Shown in pieces: positions 11,520 through 23,605 of a stretch of DNA of 64,000 nt. The DNA lies in NCBI GenBank assembly GCA_022539475.1, contig VCMS01000140.1, forward strand, positions 1 through 64,000, in the 5' to 3' direction. The position numbers and the translations under genes were made by a program. The number at the start of each line of letters is the position of its first letter. Positions within the stretch are counted from its first letter, which is position 1. This DNA comes from Gracilaria domingensis. Taxonomy: Eukaryota > Rhodophyta > Florideophyceae > Gracilariales > Gracilariaceae. Under the pieces are notes generated by a model, which had not been told where the DNA came from, made no database searches, and saw nothing but the letters and a program-made list of their open reading frames with translations.

Positions 11520-13085
11520 CTAGATCTGGCCAGATCGCGCCACATCAGCGCGCTGCAGCCACACAAAGCTAGGGCTGCTCTCGGGTCGATCGCGAGGCAG
11601 CTTCGCGCCACGGCAGCGCCCACCACGAACTGCTCTTGAGTTGGTTACGCCGTCGCATTGCGTTTAAACCGCACGAACCAAGACCTGCTCTAGATTTGAT
11701 TGAATAGCAGTAGCGCGCCACCGCGACGCGCACCAAGATTTGCATTCGGTTCGATCGCGGCGCTGCAGCGCGTGGGAGCTAGGAGCCCTAAAAGCTCCTT
11801 TCCTGTTGATCGCACCGCCGCGATTCGCATTCGGTTTGATCGCGACGCTGCAGCGCGCGGGCGCTTGGAGCCCTAAAAGCTGCTCTCGTCTTGATCGCGC
11901 CGCCGCGCCGCACGACGCCGGCGCCTGGCGCACCAAGGAATGCTCCTGGTTTGATCTCTTTGCAGGAGTGCGCGGGTGCCTGTGGTGCAAGCCCGGAAAC
12001 GGGAAACACGCACAGAACGTTCGAGATCCTGCTCCCTGTTGGGATGGAAGCTCGGCTGGAGAGCCTCTCTTGCCACCGAGACCCTGGGTGTAAAGCCAGT
12101 AGTGGGCTAAGGTAGAACCTACAGAGGTGAAATAGAGAAGCCAGAAAGGTAGGAAAACCCAGAAAGAATGGAAAAATGGTGGATAAACTCGAGAGAGTGG
12201 ACTGTAGACTCCAAGTTGAGGCGTAGCCCGAGAAGGGACAGAAAAAGAAAGATTCAGAGAAAAGAAGTCGAGGGCCGTGCGCAAGCAGGCAACATGCCCG
12301 AAAGACGGGGAAAAACAAAAGAAAAACAACAAAAGAACCCAATACTGGGGCGGAAATCTGTCCTGCAATCAGGAATGAGAAACAAACAAATGGTGAACCC
12401 TCACTGGGTATTCAGAGATCCTAAACCTTCCCAAGGGGAGTTTGCGCACTGATACTACTTGTGGTGACCCTCTGTGTGGAGTTGTGCACCGGCAAGGGCA
12501 GTGATGACAAGGGCCCACACTCAAGAGATGGGTCTCAAGTGTTCCCACTTCAGAGTGGCAGTTCTCGAAGCGAGACTTGGTTGACTTTACTAAGTGCTCG
12601 CGACGGCGACGTCGCGCTCACCTAAGTAGGTCTAACTACACATTAAACTAACAATATTAACTAAAGTAGTGCACACCTCATGAGGTCCATACACGTGGAT
12701 CACCCACTGTCAGGGTACCTCATGGTACAATGCACCCCTGCATACTACACACATCCTACGTGTTCCACACCAGTCAATGGTGTCAAAACCCAGTCCAACT
12801 AAGAAAGGTCAGGTAAAACCAGCGTTCATTCCTCCCATGAAGGGATCATATCCATGACTCACCCACACCTTCATTCCTCAGGTGGAGATCCTTAAAGGAG
12901 TTAACAAAACCAAGAGACCCCAAGGGGTTTGCTCCACAGTGCCAGAAGCTCTAGAAGCTGCCTTTGTGTTGATCGCACCGCCACACTGTGCCGGCCTCGT
13001 GCGCACCAAGGGCTGCTGTCGAGTCGTTCGCAGGGCAGCGATGCGGTGCAGCCTCGCAAACAAAGCACTGCTTTTGAGTCGACTG
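11520..13085. repeat. About 55-bp GC-rich minisatellite, interrupted by a solo LTR
   Basis: Around eleven diverged units, each beginning GATCGCG or GATCGCACCG and containing GCACCAAG or GCCCTAAAAG followed by GCTGCTCTCGTCTT-like sequence. Unit starts are visible near 11534, 11588, 11753, 11838, 11893, 11953, 12971 and 13026. The array resumes after the LTR at 12939. It sits just inside the left end of the TIR element, where subterminal repeats often bind transposase, but these units are longer than typical binding sites. Confidence 0.7.
11981..12938 (+). mobile_element. Solo LTR with GTGCC target duplication
   Basis: A 958-bp segment begins TGTGGTGCAAG and ends TTGCTCCACA, so the ends are TG...CA with a TGTGG/CCACA inverted terminal pentamer. 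GTGCC occurs immediately on both sides (11976-11980 and 12939-12943), the 5-bp duplication expected of retroviral-type integration. No coding sequence lies inside. It resembles the gag-linked LTR at 6487-7137 in having an A-rich AACAAAAGAAAAAC tract before a CCAATACTGGGGCGG block and a CCCCAAGGGG box near the 3' end. It most likely arose by recombination between the two LTRs of a complete element. Confidence 0.88.
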
Positions 13086-13569
13086 CGCTTTTGATTCACA
13101 ACTCGTTGTGCCTCTCCGCTGTTGTCTATTGGTTTACTACTACAGCTTTGGTTTGTATCTAGAGACACTCTTGACTCGAGTGTGCTTCTGAATTAGGACC
13201 TCTTTGTGCTTTTCGTTGATCGTTGCAGCTGTATTCGCTTTCGGAGCACAGTTACATTCTCTTTGAAACTTGTTGGCTGTGCCTCATTTTTTGCAACCAG
13301 GACTGGAAACGAACGGCAACGCCGAGTAACGGAACTCGGATAGGAAAAGTGAGCTGGGCCGTTTTTGTTATTTGCAGTGTGGGGCTTTGCGACGTCTTCA
13401 AATTGACCGTAAAGCGAGAGTGGGAAGTAGATGTGAAAGAGGTGTCGTGGTTTTCTGACTCCGGAGAGGAAGAGTTCGCGCTAGAGTCGCCGTAGCCCTA
13501 TAGAGCGTTCGAGTTTTGCCACACTTCTTGATTCTACAACTTGGTTTGTTCGCACACGGCTTAATAGAA

Positions 13570-14728
13570 ATGGATGGTTCGGAGCAAACCCAACCGCAGA
13601 AAAGCTCTCATGCGCAACCTCCGCTCACTGTTGCAATGACAGAGGCAGAGACGTTTGCACCATCAACTCTACCCTCGTTAACAACAAACGGGAATGAAGA
13701 TGGACACCGTCCAAACCAAGAACGGACACCTCCAACTGAAAGCAGACGCCAACCTTGTCAAGATATTGGGTATGCGGGACCACTAAAGATACCACGCAGG
13801 GCAGTAATCGGACCCCAAACGGGGAACCCCCGGCCCTGTTCACGAATGGGTAGTGCCATGCGAACCGCGCTGCGACCACCGATAGCAAAGAAGAAGAAGT
13901 AGACTACATCACGTGCATCTCGCGCGCCACCAACAGGAGAGGAAGTGGTTTCAAACAAAGAGAAATCGATTCTCTACTTGATGTTTTGGAGGAATACCTC
14001 CCTGTCGGCAAGGATGAATGGGAGGCGGTGCGAAGACTGCATGACTCGCGCTCCCGGAACAAGAGCGAAATGTCGACTCTTTGAAGCGAAAGTTTTCGGC
14101 CCTTCACAGCAAGAAAACTCCAACAGGAGACCCACACCTACCTGCGGACGTAAGGAGGGCGAAGTATGTACGAGAGCAGATTTCGGAAAGAATTGACTTG
14201 GGTGAGGATGATGAGACGGAGGATGTTGTCGAAGAGTGTTTCAATGACACTGGTGGATTGCCAGATCTAGATGACCCCAACGATGAAGTAGGTGCTGCAG
14301 ATCCTGGGACAGGAAGAGAAAGTACTTGCCCAAACACGGAAACGCCGAGAAGCTTAACACCCAATAGAATACCGCCGTCCCCTGGGCGATTTTAACCTCG
14401 ACCGTTAATACGCAAGCGCCAGGTAGTAACAGAAGAGAAAGACAACGACCTGATGTGTATATACAAAATGAGTTTATTAGAGGAACAAAAGCGTAGAGCG
14501 GAAGAGCACGACCGCAGGTTGCAGGAAAGAGAGGATGAGCACGCAAGGCATAAAGAAGAAAGACAAACGCGGGAGGAAGAACGGGTGGTAGAACGTGAGC
14601 GTCGTGAGGAGGACAATAGGCTTCAAGATCGATTCATGCAGATAATGATGATTATGGCTTTCAGCGTGAAGGGCAATGCGTCGCAATGTTCCTCATTTCC
14701 AAGCATGGAGAACGAAAAGGATAAGTAA
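13570..14728 (+). pseudogene. DUF6818/Myb-like transposon helper protein, frameshifted
   Basis: The start ATG at 13570 opens a Ser/Thr/Pro-rich N-terminus. The frame then shifts near 13885 within an AAG run into a SANT-like block (EIDSLLDVLEEYLPVGKDEW), shifts again near 14085 into LKRKFSALHSKKTPTGDP and then VRRAKYVREQI, and shifts once more before a Glu/Arg-rich coiled coil (about 14453-14660). The order of LPVGxxEW, RKF and PTGDP is the signature I associate with DUF6818, a Myb/SANT-like family common in transposons of red algae and oomycetes. I place the assignment from memory of the motif. Three phase changes make it a pseudogene. Confidence 0.6.
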
Positions 14729-14812
14729 AGTAAATTAATCACCATAGTACTGCTTTTGAACACTCAATAAAACCTTTATCTTGTTAGTCCCATCGTGCTG
14801 ATGGCTTGCATT

Positions 14813-15983
14813 CTAAAGTATACCTTGCAAAAAGCAATTGGCTTCGCTGCTAAGCTGGGGCATAAACGTAGCCAATATCTGATTCAATAGGACCAAACGA
14901 GTGCGTACGTTAAACAGCAATGCAGTGGTGAACAGGATTACTTTTCGCTCGCCTCTCTCTTCGTAAGTCATACGATCTTTGAGGGGAGGAAATGTGCCTT
15001 GCAGGGCAGGCATGCCCCATTCAGAGGCTTGGCGCATAGACGTGGACTCCCGTAAGTTGGTTAGCAATTCTCCGTCACCATTGCAAGATAGAACTGGATC
15101 CTGTGAAGATTTGATAAAGAAGGGAAACTCTGCCTTCGAAAAGGCTGAATCTACGACACAGCGTCCACTACAAATCCCAAATTGGGTCTCCAGTTTTCTA
15201 TATACCCCTCTCCAGTCCGCAATATTAGAATCATGTAGAGACCCTAGAGCATTCAGAGCACATGCAATAATGAGCCCTTTTGGAGCAAACACAAAAACAT
15301 TTCCAACATGATGATCATGCGTCAATTCATTGTAAAACATGTTCTGTATTATATCATCACCTGATTGCTCTAGAAAAAACGTCAATCCGTCTGCAACACA
15401 TTAAACTTTCTTAAGCAAAACGTTTTTTGCAGAAATAGCCGCTTAAAATTCATGAATTTCTACATAGGTTGGCATCTCTATGCGAGCTTTTAGGGTATTT
15501 TGAAAGTACTTTGAGAAGAAAACGGCGTCAAAAGCGTAGAAAAAGAGAGCATAAAGCGGTTGCGATTGCAAACAAGAGGCAAAGCACCCTTTCAGAACCT
15601 CACGTTCTGTGAGATGACAGAACTAGACCTCAGCATTGAATAGAAGACATGCTTCGCGGTCTACCACTTGAGAGATAAGAAAGGCGGCGCATACATCCAA
15701 GAGGTGAATGAGGTCTGTATGTGTTGCAAAGTGGAGAAAAACGATGATAAAGGTAATAAACACTACCAAAATCAAATGAACGCAACAGCATCAATGTTTG
15801 GTTATTCTCGGAGTGAAAAAGTGTTGAGAACGCAGAAGAAACAAATAGTTGTAATGTTATTTTTGAAGTACGGCAATATTTGCGTTGTCGCTCATAACGC
15901 GTTAGTTTATCCTTAAAAGAGATTCTTTTAGGATGATTTTTAAATTGTAAAAGCATTAAGAGAATGAACATTGGATTTAACAT
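14813..15983 (-). pseudogene. DDE transposase of the 5.3 kb TIR element, broken
   Basis: The main piece (15385-14813, about 190 codons) reads through HDHHVGNVFVFAPKGLIIAC, ALGSLHDSNIADW, CVVDSAFSK and EWGMPALQGTFPPLKDRM. This is the catalytic layout of Harbinger-like transposases: the second Asp in the HDSN box and the last acidic residue near SEWGM. The N-terminal portion lies at about 15820-15630 in a separate piece (LLRSFDFGSVYYLYHRFSPL, SSGRPRSM). The segment carrying the first Asp, between the pieces, is not readable as one frame. The gene faces the DUF6818-like gene tail to tail with an 84-bp gap. Confidence 0.65.
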
Positions 15984-16624
15984 ATCCTTGCTGAGAAATG
16001 TTGTTTTGTAGCTTTTTGAAAGATGTTAGTCTTTGCAGCCTTCGTCGGCGCCCTGTTTGTGGATCAAATTTTAGCATGGTGGATCTATGTGGATTTTATC
16101 GGTACTGCATGTTACTCTGCAGTGTGAAGCAACACAGTTTGTGCGCCGAAGTTTAGGAAAGAACGGTAGAAATACATAACGCTTTTTACAGTACTATGCT
16201 TCAATTATCGGTAGCATTTTAAAACACCAAACGCACAAAATCGCATTTGGTGCGTTTGTGAATTTAAAATTCAAAAGCCTTCCTAAAATGACAAAACCGT
16301 AAATGTTTAAAGTAAATGAACAGTCATTTCAAGAGTTCTTGTCAGTTTTGCATTCAAATATGACCACCCATTATGAAACGAACGCACTGCGAGGGGAACT
16401 AGCAGCAAAAGCAGCCAATCGATATTGACTACTAAAGAGTACGCGCGCTGAAAGTAATGTTTTGCTTCGGGAGCAGAACTCGGTCTGCGGGGCAAGGCCG
16501 CTGACCGAGTTCATCCCAATCGCAAGCGCGAAGTCACGCCATGCGCTCAAAATGTGACTTTGAGCGTCGAACAAAATGTGTATTTGCTGTTTCAGGATGC
16601 TCCCAGTCCTTACCCAAATTGTGA
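15984..16624. other. Non-coding right end of the 5.3 kb element
   Basis: AT-rich DNA between the transposase remnant and the right TIR. It has a short near-palindrome around 16229-16262 (CACCAAACGCA / TGCGTTTGTG-like) and no convincing coding sequence. Confidence 0.4.
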
Positions 16625-17033
16625 TTTCAGGAGTTACCCAGTAGCAACAGGTGTATTAGGCAGGGTCTAAACAACCGTGAACGTGAGCGTGAACGGCGTT
16701 TTATTGGCAGAAAGTGGGTGGGGCATACACGCCCGTGAACGCCCCGGAGCAATTCTTTGAATGCCCCTGATCTGTAAGAAAAACGATTTGGCAAGTAATA
16801 CTGCTACACTTGGAAGCCTCTTTGCTAATCATTTGAATTCAAAACAAGTCGCCGCCAACGCCGATATGGTGCAGGTTATGATGCTTCCAGTGCATTTTAC
16901 GGGGTGCCCAACAACCCACTGCAGTCGACACAAATCGATAAGGTTTTAACTCTCCCCCTTGAGCACCTGCGTTCTCCCCAGGATAAAGGACAACGATTGC
17001 CTGTCCCCCCCCTTTTTTGTTCTCCTGTTTATA

Positions 17034-18574
17034 ATGTCAAGCCATACCTCATCTCAGCCCATTATCGCGGCTCCCGTGCGTAGAAGCCCGCGTAAACATC
17101 TCGGATCCAGACTACCGGTAGTACTGCCGTCCGTCGCTCAGCCTGATGCATCAAACACCTCCCCGCGACTTCGAACTGTTGCTAAAGTTGCGCTCCCTTC
17201 GTCATCGGACGTCACCGTTTCTCCTTACAACATTCCGGGATTTCGGGAAGAGCGCATGCAGTACGTCTACTCTTTCTTGCTGCGGAAAAGCGTTCCAGAC
17301 CTGCGAAAGATATGCAAACCGTTCCGCCTTACAGTTCGTAATCGCAAGCAGAATCAGCTGGTGGCGCAAATAATTCTGTTTCTACACGTCAAGAGCTTAG
17401 AAGACATCAGCATAAGAGATTTTTTATCTCTCAATGACGAGTTGAAATCTTTCTTTGTTTGGGAGAAGACGTGCATCGAAAGTCGCGCAATTGTTACTCC
17501 TCTGCTCGATGTGGGGGAGTTTCTCAACATCGTTACTGAGAAAGACAGAGCCGTCTACGAGAAGCAAATTGAATCGTTTCAACAAGAAGATGAATCGTCA
17601 GAGAAGTTTCCGTTAACATTGGAGGAACCATCTGGTCATAAAGAGCCGACCTTCAGCATGAATGAATTTGCACGGCTTATAGTACTACTGCGCGATGATG
17701 AGCAAGCTCGGATTGCATTGGATAAGGCCGTGGGAGGGACGTTAAGTAAGGAAGTGCTTGACCGCAAAGTAACACGCGAGTCTTACTGGTTGACTATTGC
17801 GAGTCGTTTCAATAACAATGATCTAGATTCAAAGAATTGCTTCGGTGGGAGGATGGACGAAGTAGATTCAAACAAGAGACCACTTTGTTTAGGAATGCTG
17901 CTGTGTTGAGAAAACAATTTGAAAGCGTTCGGTATATCGTCACGACGGCAAGGTCTAGGTGGGCAGTGTCTGGTCAAAATGATCCAAGCAATATATCCAA
18001 CTTTCTTCGGAGGGTCCCCGGTGGGTCTGCTTTGACTGCTGATTCTAAACGAGCATACATTTTTTTCATCGTTGCAAGAACCGGTACAGCAAATGAAGCG
18101 CATCATTTGCTTACTACTTTCTCGAAGCTGATTGAAGAAGACGAAGGGGGTGTAGAGGAGGGTTGTCTGGGTGGCAAAGAACATAGCGAGGCGTTTAGCA
18201 GTCGACGGAGAAGTGGATCTAGTGCTCGGAAGAGTGGCAGTCAAAAACACAATTATGAGATTGCGAAGGGAGTTAGTGAGTCTAATCAAATTGGTCATGA
18301 ACAGACAGCTATCATGAGAGAGCATCTGGCGCTTGAACGCTAGAAAGCAGAGGGGCCAGTTAAGTCATCTGAAGAGGTCGAACTGGATGCGTATGCAAAT
18401 CGTATGAAGTTTGCTACATATCTTGCAGAAAGCTCAGCCCACCTAAAGAGAGTTCGTGATCTCCATGACAGGGAGGTGGTAGAAGTATTACAGGACAACC
18501 ACACCCTGTTGTTGAAGAAGTTCAAGCGCATGGTCCAAAAGGGGAGGAGTGGAGACCTTGATGACGAACCGTAA
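17034..18574 (+). pseudogene. Harbinger accessory (DNA-binding helper) gene, one frameshift and one stop
   Basis: From the ATG at 17034, residues 1-60 are basic and Ser/Pro-rich (RRSPRKHLGSRLP, an AT-hook or nuclear-targeting style segment). A SAP-like helical block follows (LLRKSVPDLRKICKPF), then the conserved region ARLIVLLRDDEQARIALDKA and YWLTIASRFNN. The frame changes around 17840-17890, continues to a TAG at 18341, and is open beyond that to 18574 with a helical basic tail. Harbinger elements need a second, Myb/SANT-like protein to bring transposase to the nucleus and DNA; position and layout argue that this is it. An intron instead of a frameshift near 17850 is possible, in which case only the TAG is damage. 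Confidence 0.6.
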
Positions 18575-19299
18575 CCTTGGATCGTCTTTTTCTAAGGCAG
18601 AATCTCCGGCATCTCTGATTGTGGGACATATCGGTGATGGGTATCCGGATTTCTTCCGTTTTTTCTAGTAGAGCCTTTACTTTTGTCGCCCACCATACTC
18701 AGTTTGTTTCCTTGCATTATCTCTTGCATTATCTGTTGCATTCATAAGGATTCCTTTGACCTACACTCTATGGTAATCTGCCACAGCCATCGCGCCAACG
18801 TTTTCCGATATGTATTTCAAGTCAATTCACTGTCCCACGCTCTCTTGGACCAAATTTTCTGCGACAGGAAGCCAAGCTTTCCTCCGCCATCGTTGCCTAC
18901 ACCCGTGTTCTGCGAGAGACCACCCTCTCCGACACGTCTGCAGACATTTGAGTACACCGTCTCAGAATGTAGTTAGATGCGAGTTGCATGCTTGAGGCTA
19001 ACTGTACCGTATTCGACCTCCGTCATTTCAGCGCCTCCGCAAACAACAACTTCATTCCAACTTCTACGAAGCCGTATTCTCCAATCACAACATCTCCATC
19101 ACATCCGTGTTGCATCAGCAGTTGATCCACTTCCTTTTCACTCCATTCTTCTCTTGTCCGTCAAAACGACAACGTGCGGTTTGAACTGCATTCAGAGCCC
19201 GATTTTCGGAACAGTTGCAGCAGAAGCTCCTTGGCGACAAACAATTGCAGCTTCTAGTCCGACATAGTGGCGGTCGGGAACCTCGCAAAGTTCCGCACA
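18575..19299. other. Cargo junction region inside the Harbinger element
   Basis: Between the accessory gene and the 6PGDH copy. T- and C-rich DNA with short broken frames; nothing I recognise. The left boundary of the captured cargo should lie here. Confidence 0.35.
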
Positions 19300-20070
19300 T
19301 GAAAGTCTCTGACGGAGATGAAAGTTCCCACTATGGCCCCAGTCTCATGCTGGGAGGACCGAAGAGTGCTTGGGAACTCGTCAAGCCAATGATGGAGAAG
19401 ATCAGTACCCAGGTTGACGACGGGCCATGCGTCACCTACATCGGCCCGGAAGGCTCTGGCAACTATGTCAAGATGGTTCACAACGGGATAGATATGCAGC
19501 TCGTCGATGAGGCCAATGACCTGCTGCGCAACGTTGCTGGTCTGTCAATGGAGAAGATCTCTGACGTGTTTGAACAGTGGAACGCCGCCGAATTGCAGAG
19601 TTTCCTCATTGAGATCACAGCTAAGATTCTTCGCCAGAAGGACGATGTCGTCAACGACAGATCCTATCTCGTCAACAAACTTTTGAATCAGACTGGATCG
19701 AAGGGTACTGGCATGTGGACCATGCAAGAAGCCCCTGCGAGAGGAGTCCCATCCCCCCCATTGGGGCAGCTTTGGAAGCCCGATTCATTTTCGCTCTAAA
19801 GAAGCACCGTGAGCTCGCTTTAGATGTATTGGAGGGGCCAGCCTTCTCCGCGGAAAGAAACCCCAACGTGAAGAAGCAGATTCTTGCTGATGTGCGAAAG
19901 ACACTTTATGCCTCCAAGATCTGCTCCTATGCTAAGAGCATGAATATCATTAGAAGTGCTGGTGTTGATGGTGAATGGGGCCTCAACCTTGGCCTCATTT
20001 TTCGTATCTGGAAGGGTGGCTGCATCATTCGCGTCAAGATCTTGGATAGTATACAGTCTGTGCACGACCG
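19300..20070 (+). pseudogene. gnd: 6-phosphogluconate dehydrogenase fragment captured by Harbinger
   Basis: The central and C-terminal parts of 6PGDH are clear: KVSDGDESSHYGPSLMLGG, then GNYVKMVHNGI and LQSFLIEITAKIL, then in a second phase LYASKICSYAKSM and IWKGGCIIRVK. The enzyme oxidatively decarboxylates 6-phosphogluconate in the pentose phosphate pathway. The N-terminal NADP-binding Rossmann domain is absent. Three residues are deleted after VKMVHNGI, where the family has substrate-contacting EYG or similar, and the frame shifts near 19750. It therefore cannot be active. It points the same way as the accessory gene and opposite to the aminopeptidase copy, so the cargo was not one co-transcribed unit. 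Confidence 0.85.
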
Positions 20071-20689
20071 TGATGCCACGTTGTTCTATTCTTCTCAAGA
20101 AGTTCAAGAGAACCGCGCGATACGCAGCGCCTCCTTGCCACCATTTATCCTCCGCGTTCACAAGTCATGTTAATTCGTCCTCATCGTTAGTATGCTCTTT
20201 TGTTCACCGCAGTTTCTATTTCTGAGATTAAGAGACGTACGTTGTGATCACTGTCTTGGACAGTATGCATAATGGAAAACGTTGCCTTGAGCGCCGCTTC
20301 GCGAAGTTCTTGTATGTGTGCTGGAGGTACAAGGCCATCTTGCATACCACCAAATTAGCAGGCATTAGCGAAATGCGGAGTATCAGTGAGTCACAGTTAG
20401 AACATCGAAATAGAACACGGAACAAAGCCAAAGTAGAAAAGGTCTTACCTTAGAAATAGAATCTGTATCGTAATCTCTTTGATGACGCTTAACGAATCCC
20501 ACTTGTTTCTGTTAAAGGCCTTGAAAGGTTTCAGCATTGGTAGGACACAGTCAACCAGGTCATTTGTTGAGGTAGAGGTGTTTTCGGCAATGAGACCACG
20601 AATGAAGCCCTTAGCGATCGCGTTCGCCGCAAGAGCAATAGCTCACGCACCTCCAATTGACCTACCAAAGACATATATGCGATTCGTAT

Positions 20690-23416
20690 CGACTCATCTC
20701 GCAATTCGCGCGGCAGCCTGTGGCTTCATGCGGTCCAATCGAGATACTTGTTCTGACAAAAACTTATAGCCACTACCATCGATGCGAATGTGGACGTTTG
20801 CTGATCCGTATCCGCGCATCAATGCATACACCTTATTCGGTACGCTCTCGCTATAAATTTCGTGAGCGGTGAAGCCCTTGACTATGTCGAACACATCGTC
20901 TCGAGTGCCGGTGAACTGAATAGCTAACCACTTTTCGACGACCGAAAGATCTGACTTCCACTTTTCATAGAACTCTTCCAGAGCAATTTCGCGTTCTGGG
21001 CTCGTGCTCGAAGACAAATACGCAAAGTAGCCAACACATCTGTCATGTTTGTACCGCTGCGCACAATCTTCAGGCACAGCTCAAACACCTCTTTGCTTCC
21101 GAGCGTTGCCAAGTATGTCCACGCAACGTTCTTTAATACACGCTTACCCTGCGAGTCCGGATCCAGTTTGTACTCCGAAGAATCCGTCACGCCTTCGTCG
21201 AATATCTTCTGCAAGTCTGCTTGAAGATTTTCAGCCCACTGTTTCATGAAATACTTTCGAGCAGCTTGGATGCGGACTGGGTCAGCTACCTCCACTTGCT
21301 CAGTTATGTACGACTCTGGCGGCAACAAAAACACTTCCGTACGCAATGCTGCATCAATCTCCGTATTCCTCAAAGTCTGCTTGAAGGAATTGATGATCGC
21401 TTCAGGCACCGAAGGGAACTCTTCGTCACTACTGATACACTTCACAATGAAGTTCAACGCAAGCTTCTGTCCAGACTCCCAACGGTAAAACTAATCGGTA
21501 TCATTTGCCATGAGGAATGCCAGCACGTCGTCTGAAGCACCACACACCCTTTCAAGTTTCACTGGCGCACTGAATCCGCGGAGCAGTGAAAGCACCGATC
21601 CCTTCGGAACATTATTGAAAACGAACATATCATCTCAGGATGAAAAGTTCAAAACCATGGTCGGAGTTGGCTCAGAGCCATCCCCCAGATCAACAGGCAC
21701 AGAGGACTCATCCGGACCAATAATACCTATGCGGATAGGAATTAGCATTGCTTCCGTGGTCGGTTGTTTCGCGGTTGCCGGAAGCATCTGGTTGAGTTTC
21801 AGAGAAGTGTAGAATCCCCGTCATTGTACGAAACGTCAACCGTCACAAACCGTGTGCCGGACTGATTATACCACCTTCGGAATACAGTTAGGTCCACATT
21901 TGGATTAGCATCCTGAATCGCTTGTACCCAATCCTCGCAGGTAACTGCCTTGCCCTCGTTACGTCCAAAGTAGATATCAGCGCCTTTGCCGAAACCCTCC
22001 GGGCCTACAAGGGTCTTGAGCATTTTGATTTCTTCAGCGCCCTTGTTGTAGACAGTGGCGGTGTAAAACGAATTGCAGGGTGATATAGGAAGCAGGACGA
22101 ATAGGGTGCGACATTGGTCCAGCATCCTCAGCAAACTGCGCAGTTTGCAAATGGCCACGTCATGAATTCGTTTCACCGTCTCTGAGTTCATGTCGGCAGA
22201 GAAGCTCTGATCGCGGAACACGGTCAATCTCTCCTTAAGAGAAAGTTGGAACCAAGAGCTCACAGTAACGCGATTACAGCTGTCGTTACGGAAGTACTCA
22301 TATGCTACAACACCTCGACGTTGTTGAAACCGGTATCTGTCGCTGTCTCGGACTTACAAGTACATATTTGCTCTTGCAGACGTTGAGGGAAGTGTTCCAC
22401 ATGGCACCAAAGACAAAAGTGGGCACCGCCACAGTGTTGAAGACATCATAGTTATACCCCAAACCATACACATCTTCATCCCATTTCATTGCTTTCGTGA
22501 GACTTCTCATGGCGTGATGGCACTTGCGGACCTCCGACTCTCCCATCACATAAACCTTGAGATGGACTTCTCTTCCGTTCATTGCGACAAACGTATCGGT
22601 CGAATGAGACAGATCTCCAGTAACCAAGGCAAACAGGTAACAAGGCTTGGGGAAGGGGTCCTCAAACTGAGCCCAATGACGATTGTCAGAAGATTCTCCA
22701 GAAGACACGCAGTTTCCATTGCTGAGAAGCACAGGACACTTTTTGCGATCCGCCTCTAAACGAACGGAAAAGATGGCCATGACATCCGGGCGATCTACGT
22801 AAAATGTAATTCTGCGGAAGCCCTCGGCCTCGCGCTGAGTGCAATAGTCACCTTGAGACATGTAAAGGCCTTCCAGAACCGTATTCTTCGCCGGGCGAAT
22901 CCTCACAACGCTCTCAAAAGTAAAGTCACTGGTAGGCAGTACGGTGGGAGAAATGGTGAGCGTATTTGCTGCCTGATCATACACATAATCCGAATCCTGG
23001 AGCACGGTTCCATCAATCTTGAGCGACGCCGGCTGCAAGGCAAGCGCTTTGCCGTCGAGAACAAGCGGCATGCCAGCATCACAGACTGGATGGATCTGCA
23101 GCTTGCAGCGAACCATCCTGTCCAGACCGTCATCATCCAGCTCGAGGCACAAGTCTCCGTGCGAAACAAAATATGGCGGAGCAGCGTAGTCAGCCAAACG
23201 TTTAATCTTCGGCTCGGTGGAAATCGGCGCCATGACAGGCTCCGTGGAACGTCGGCGGCAGCGCGAGCGGACGCAACCGTGGCGTCGGCAAAGGCGGCCA
23301 TTGCGCGACAACGCAGAGCGGCCGTGAAGAGCGGCGTGAAGGCGGAGCGAGGGCCAGCGAACAACGGGCTCGCGGCGGGACGCAGCAGGGCAAAACAGGC
23401 GAACGGCACGGTGCAT
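20690..23416 (-). pseudogene. M1 (PepN-type) aminopeptidase copy, zinc site destroyed
   Basis: A nearly full-length gene on the minus strand starting at the ATG at 23416. The N-terminus is Arg/Ser/Ala-rich like an organelle transit peptide. The beta-domain is well kept (GLYMSQGDYCTQREAEGF, ITFYVDRPDVMA, EDPFPKPCYLFALV). The exopeptidase motif GAMEN reads GAMWN. In the short section between open frames (about 22263-22297) the zinc motif HEXXH reads YEYFR, losing both histidines. Later blocks recur in other phases: FQLSLKERLTVFRDQSF, VYNKGAEEIKMLKTL and FRRWYNQSGTRFVTV, then the helical C-domain to about 20700 (RLDRMKPQAAARIAR). Several frameshifts plus loss of catalytic residues make it a pseudogene. 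Its GC-rich 5' end was captured too, pointing to DNA-level capture, not a cDNA. Confidence 0.85.
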
Positions 23417-23605
23417 CGTTTTGGTCGCGGCAAAGACTGGAGGCTGCGCCGCTCGTGCGCTGTGTGGATTGCATCGCGTTCGGCTTGGCCCAGCGGTGCG
23501 CGCCTTGTCGATGACGCTGCACTTGGCGGCGCCTTGATCTGACCTGTAGAATCAGAAGATCAGAGCGAGACAGAACCGATCCCTTTGCCTGCATCCATAG
23601 CGTTT

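Larger units (their letters stand above)
11342..16639. mobile_element. 5.3 kb TIR transposon, AGT target duplication
   Basis: Perfect 15-bp terminal inverted repeats, GGGTAACTCCTGAAA at 11342-11356 and its complement at 16625-16639, extend to 22 of 23 matching bases. Both ends are flanked by AGT (11339-11341 and 16640-16642), a 3-bp target duplication. Inside are a 55-bp minisatellite near the left end, a solo LTR inserted into it, a broken DUF6818-like gene and a broken DDE transposase on the opposite strand. The two-gene layout (transposase plus Myb/SANT-like helper) is that of the PIF/Harbinger superfamily, although AGT is not the usual TWA target. Both genes carry frameshifts, so the copy is non-autonomous now. 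Confidence 0.8.

Noticed and set aside
11740-12368. ORFs on both strands over the minisatellite and LTR
   Set aside because: They follow repeat periodicity and cross the LTR boundary; not genes.
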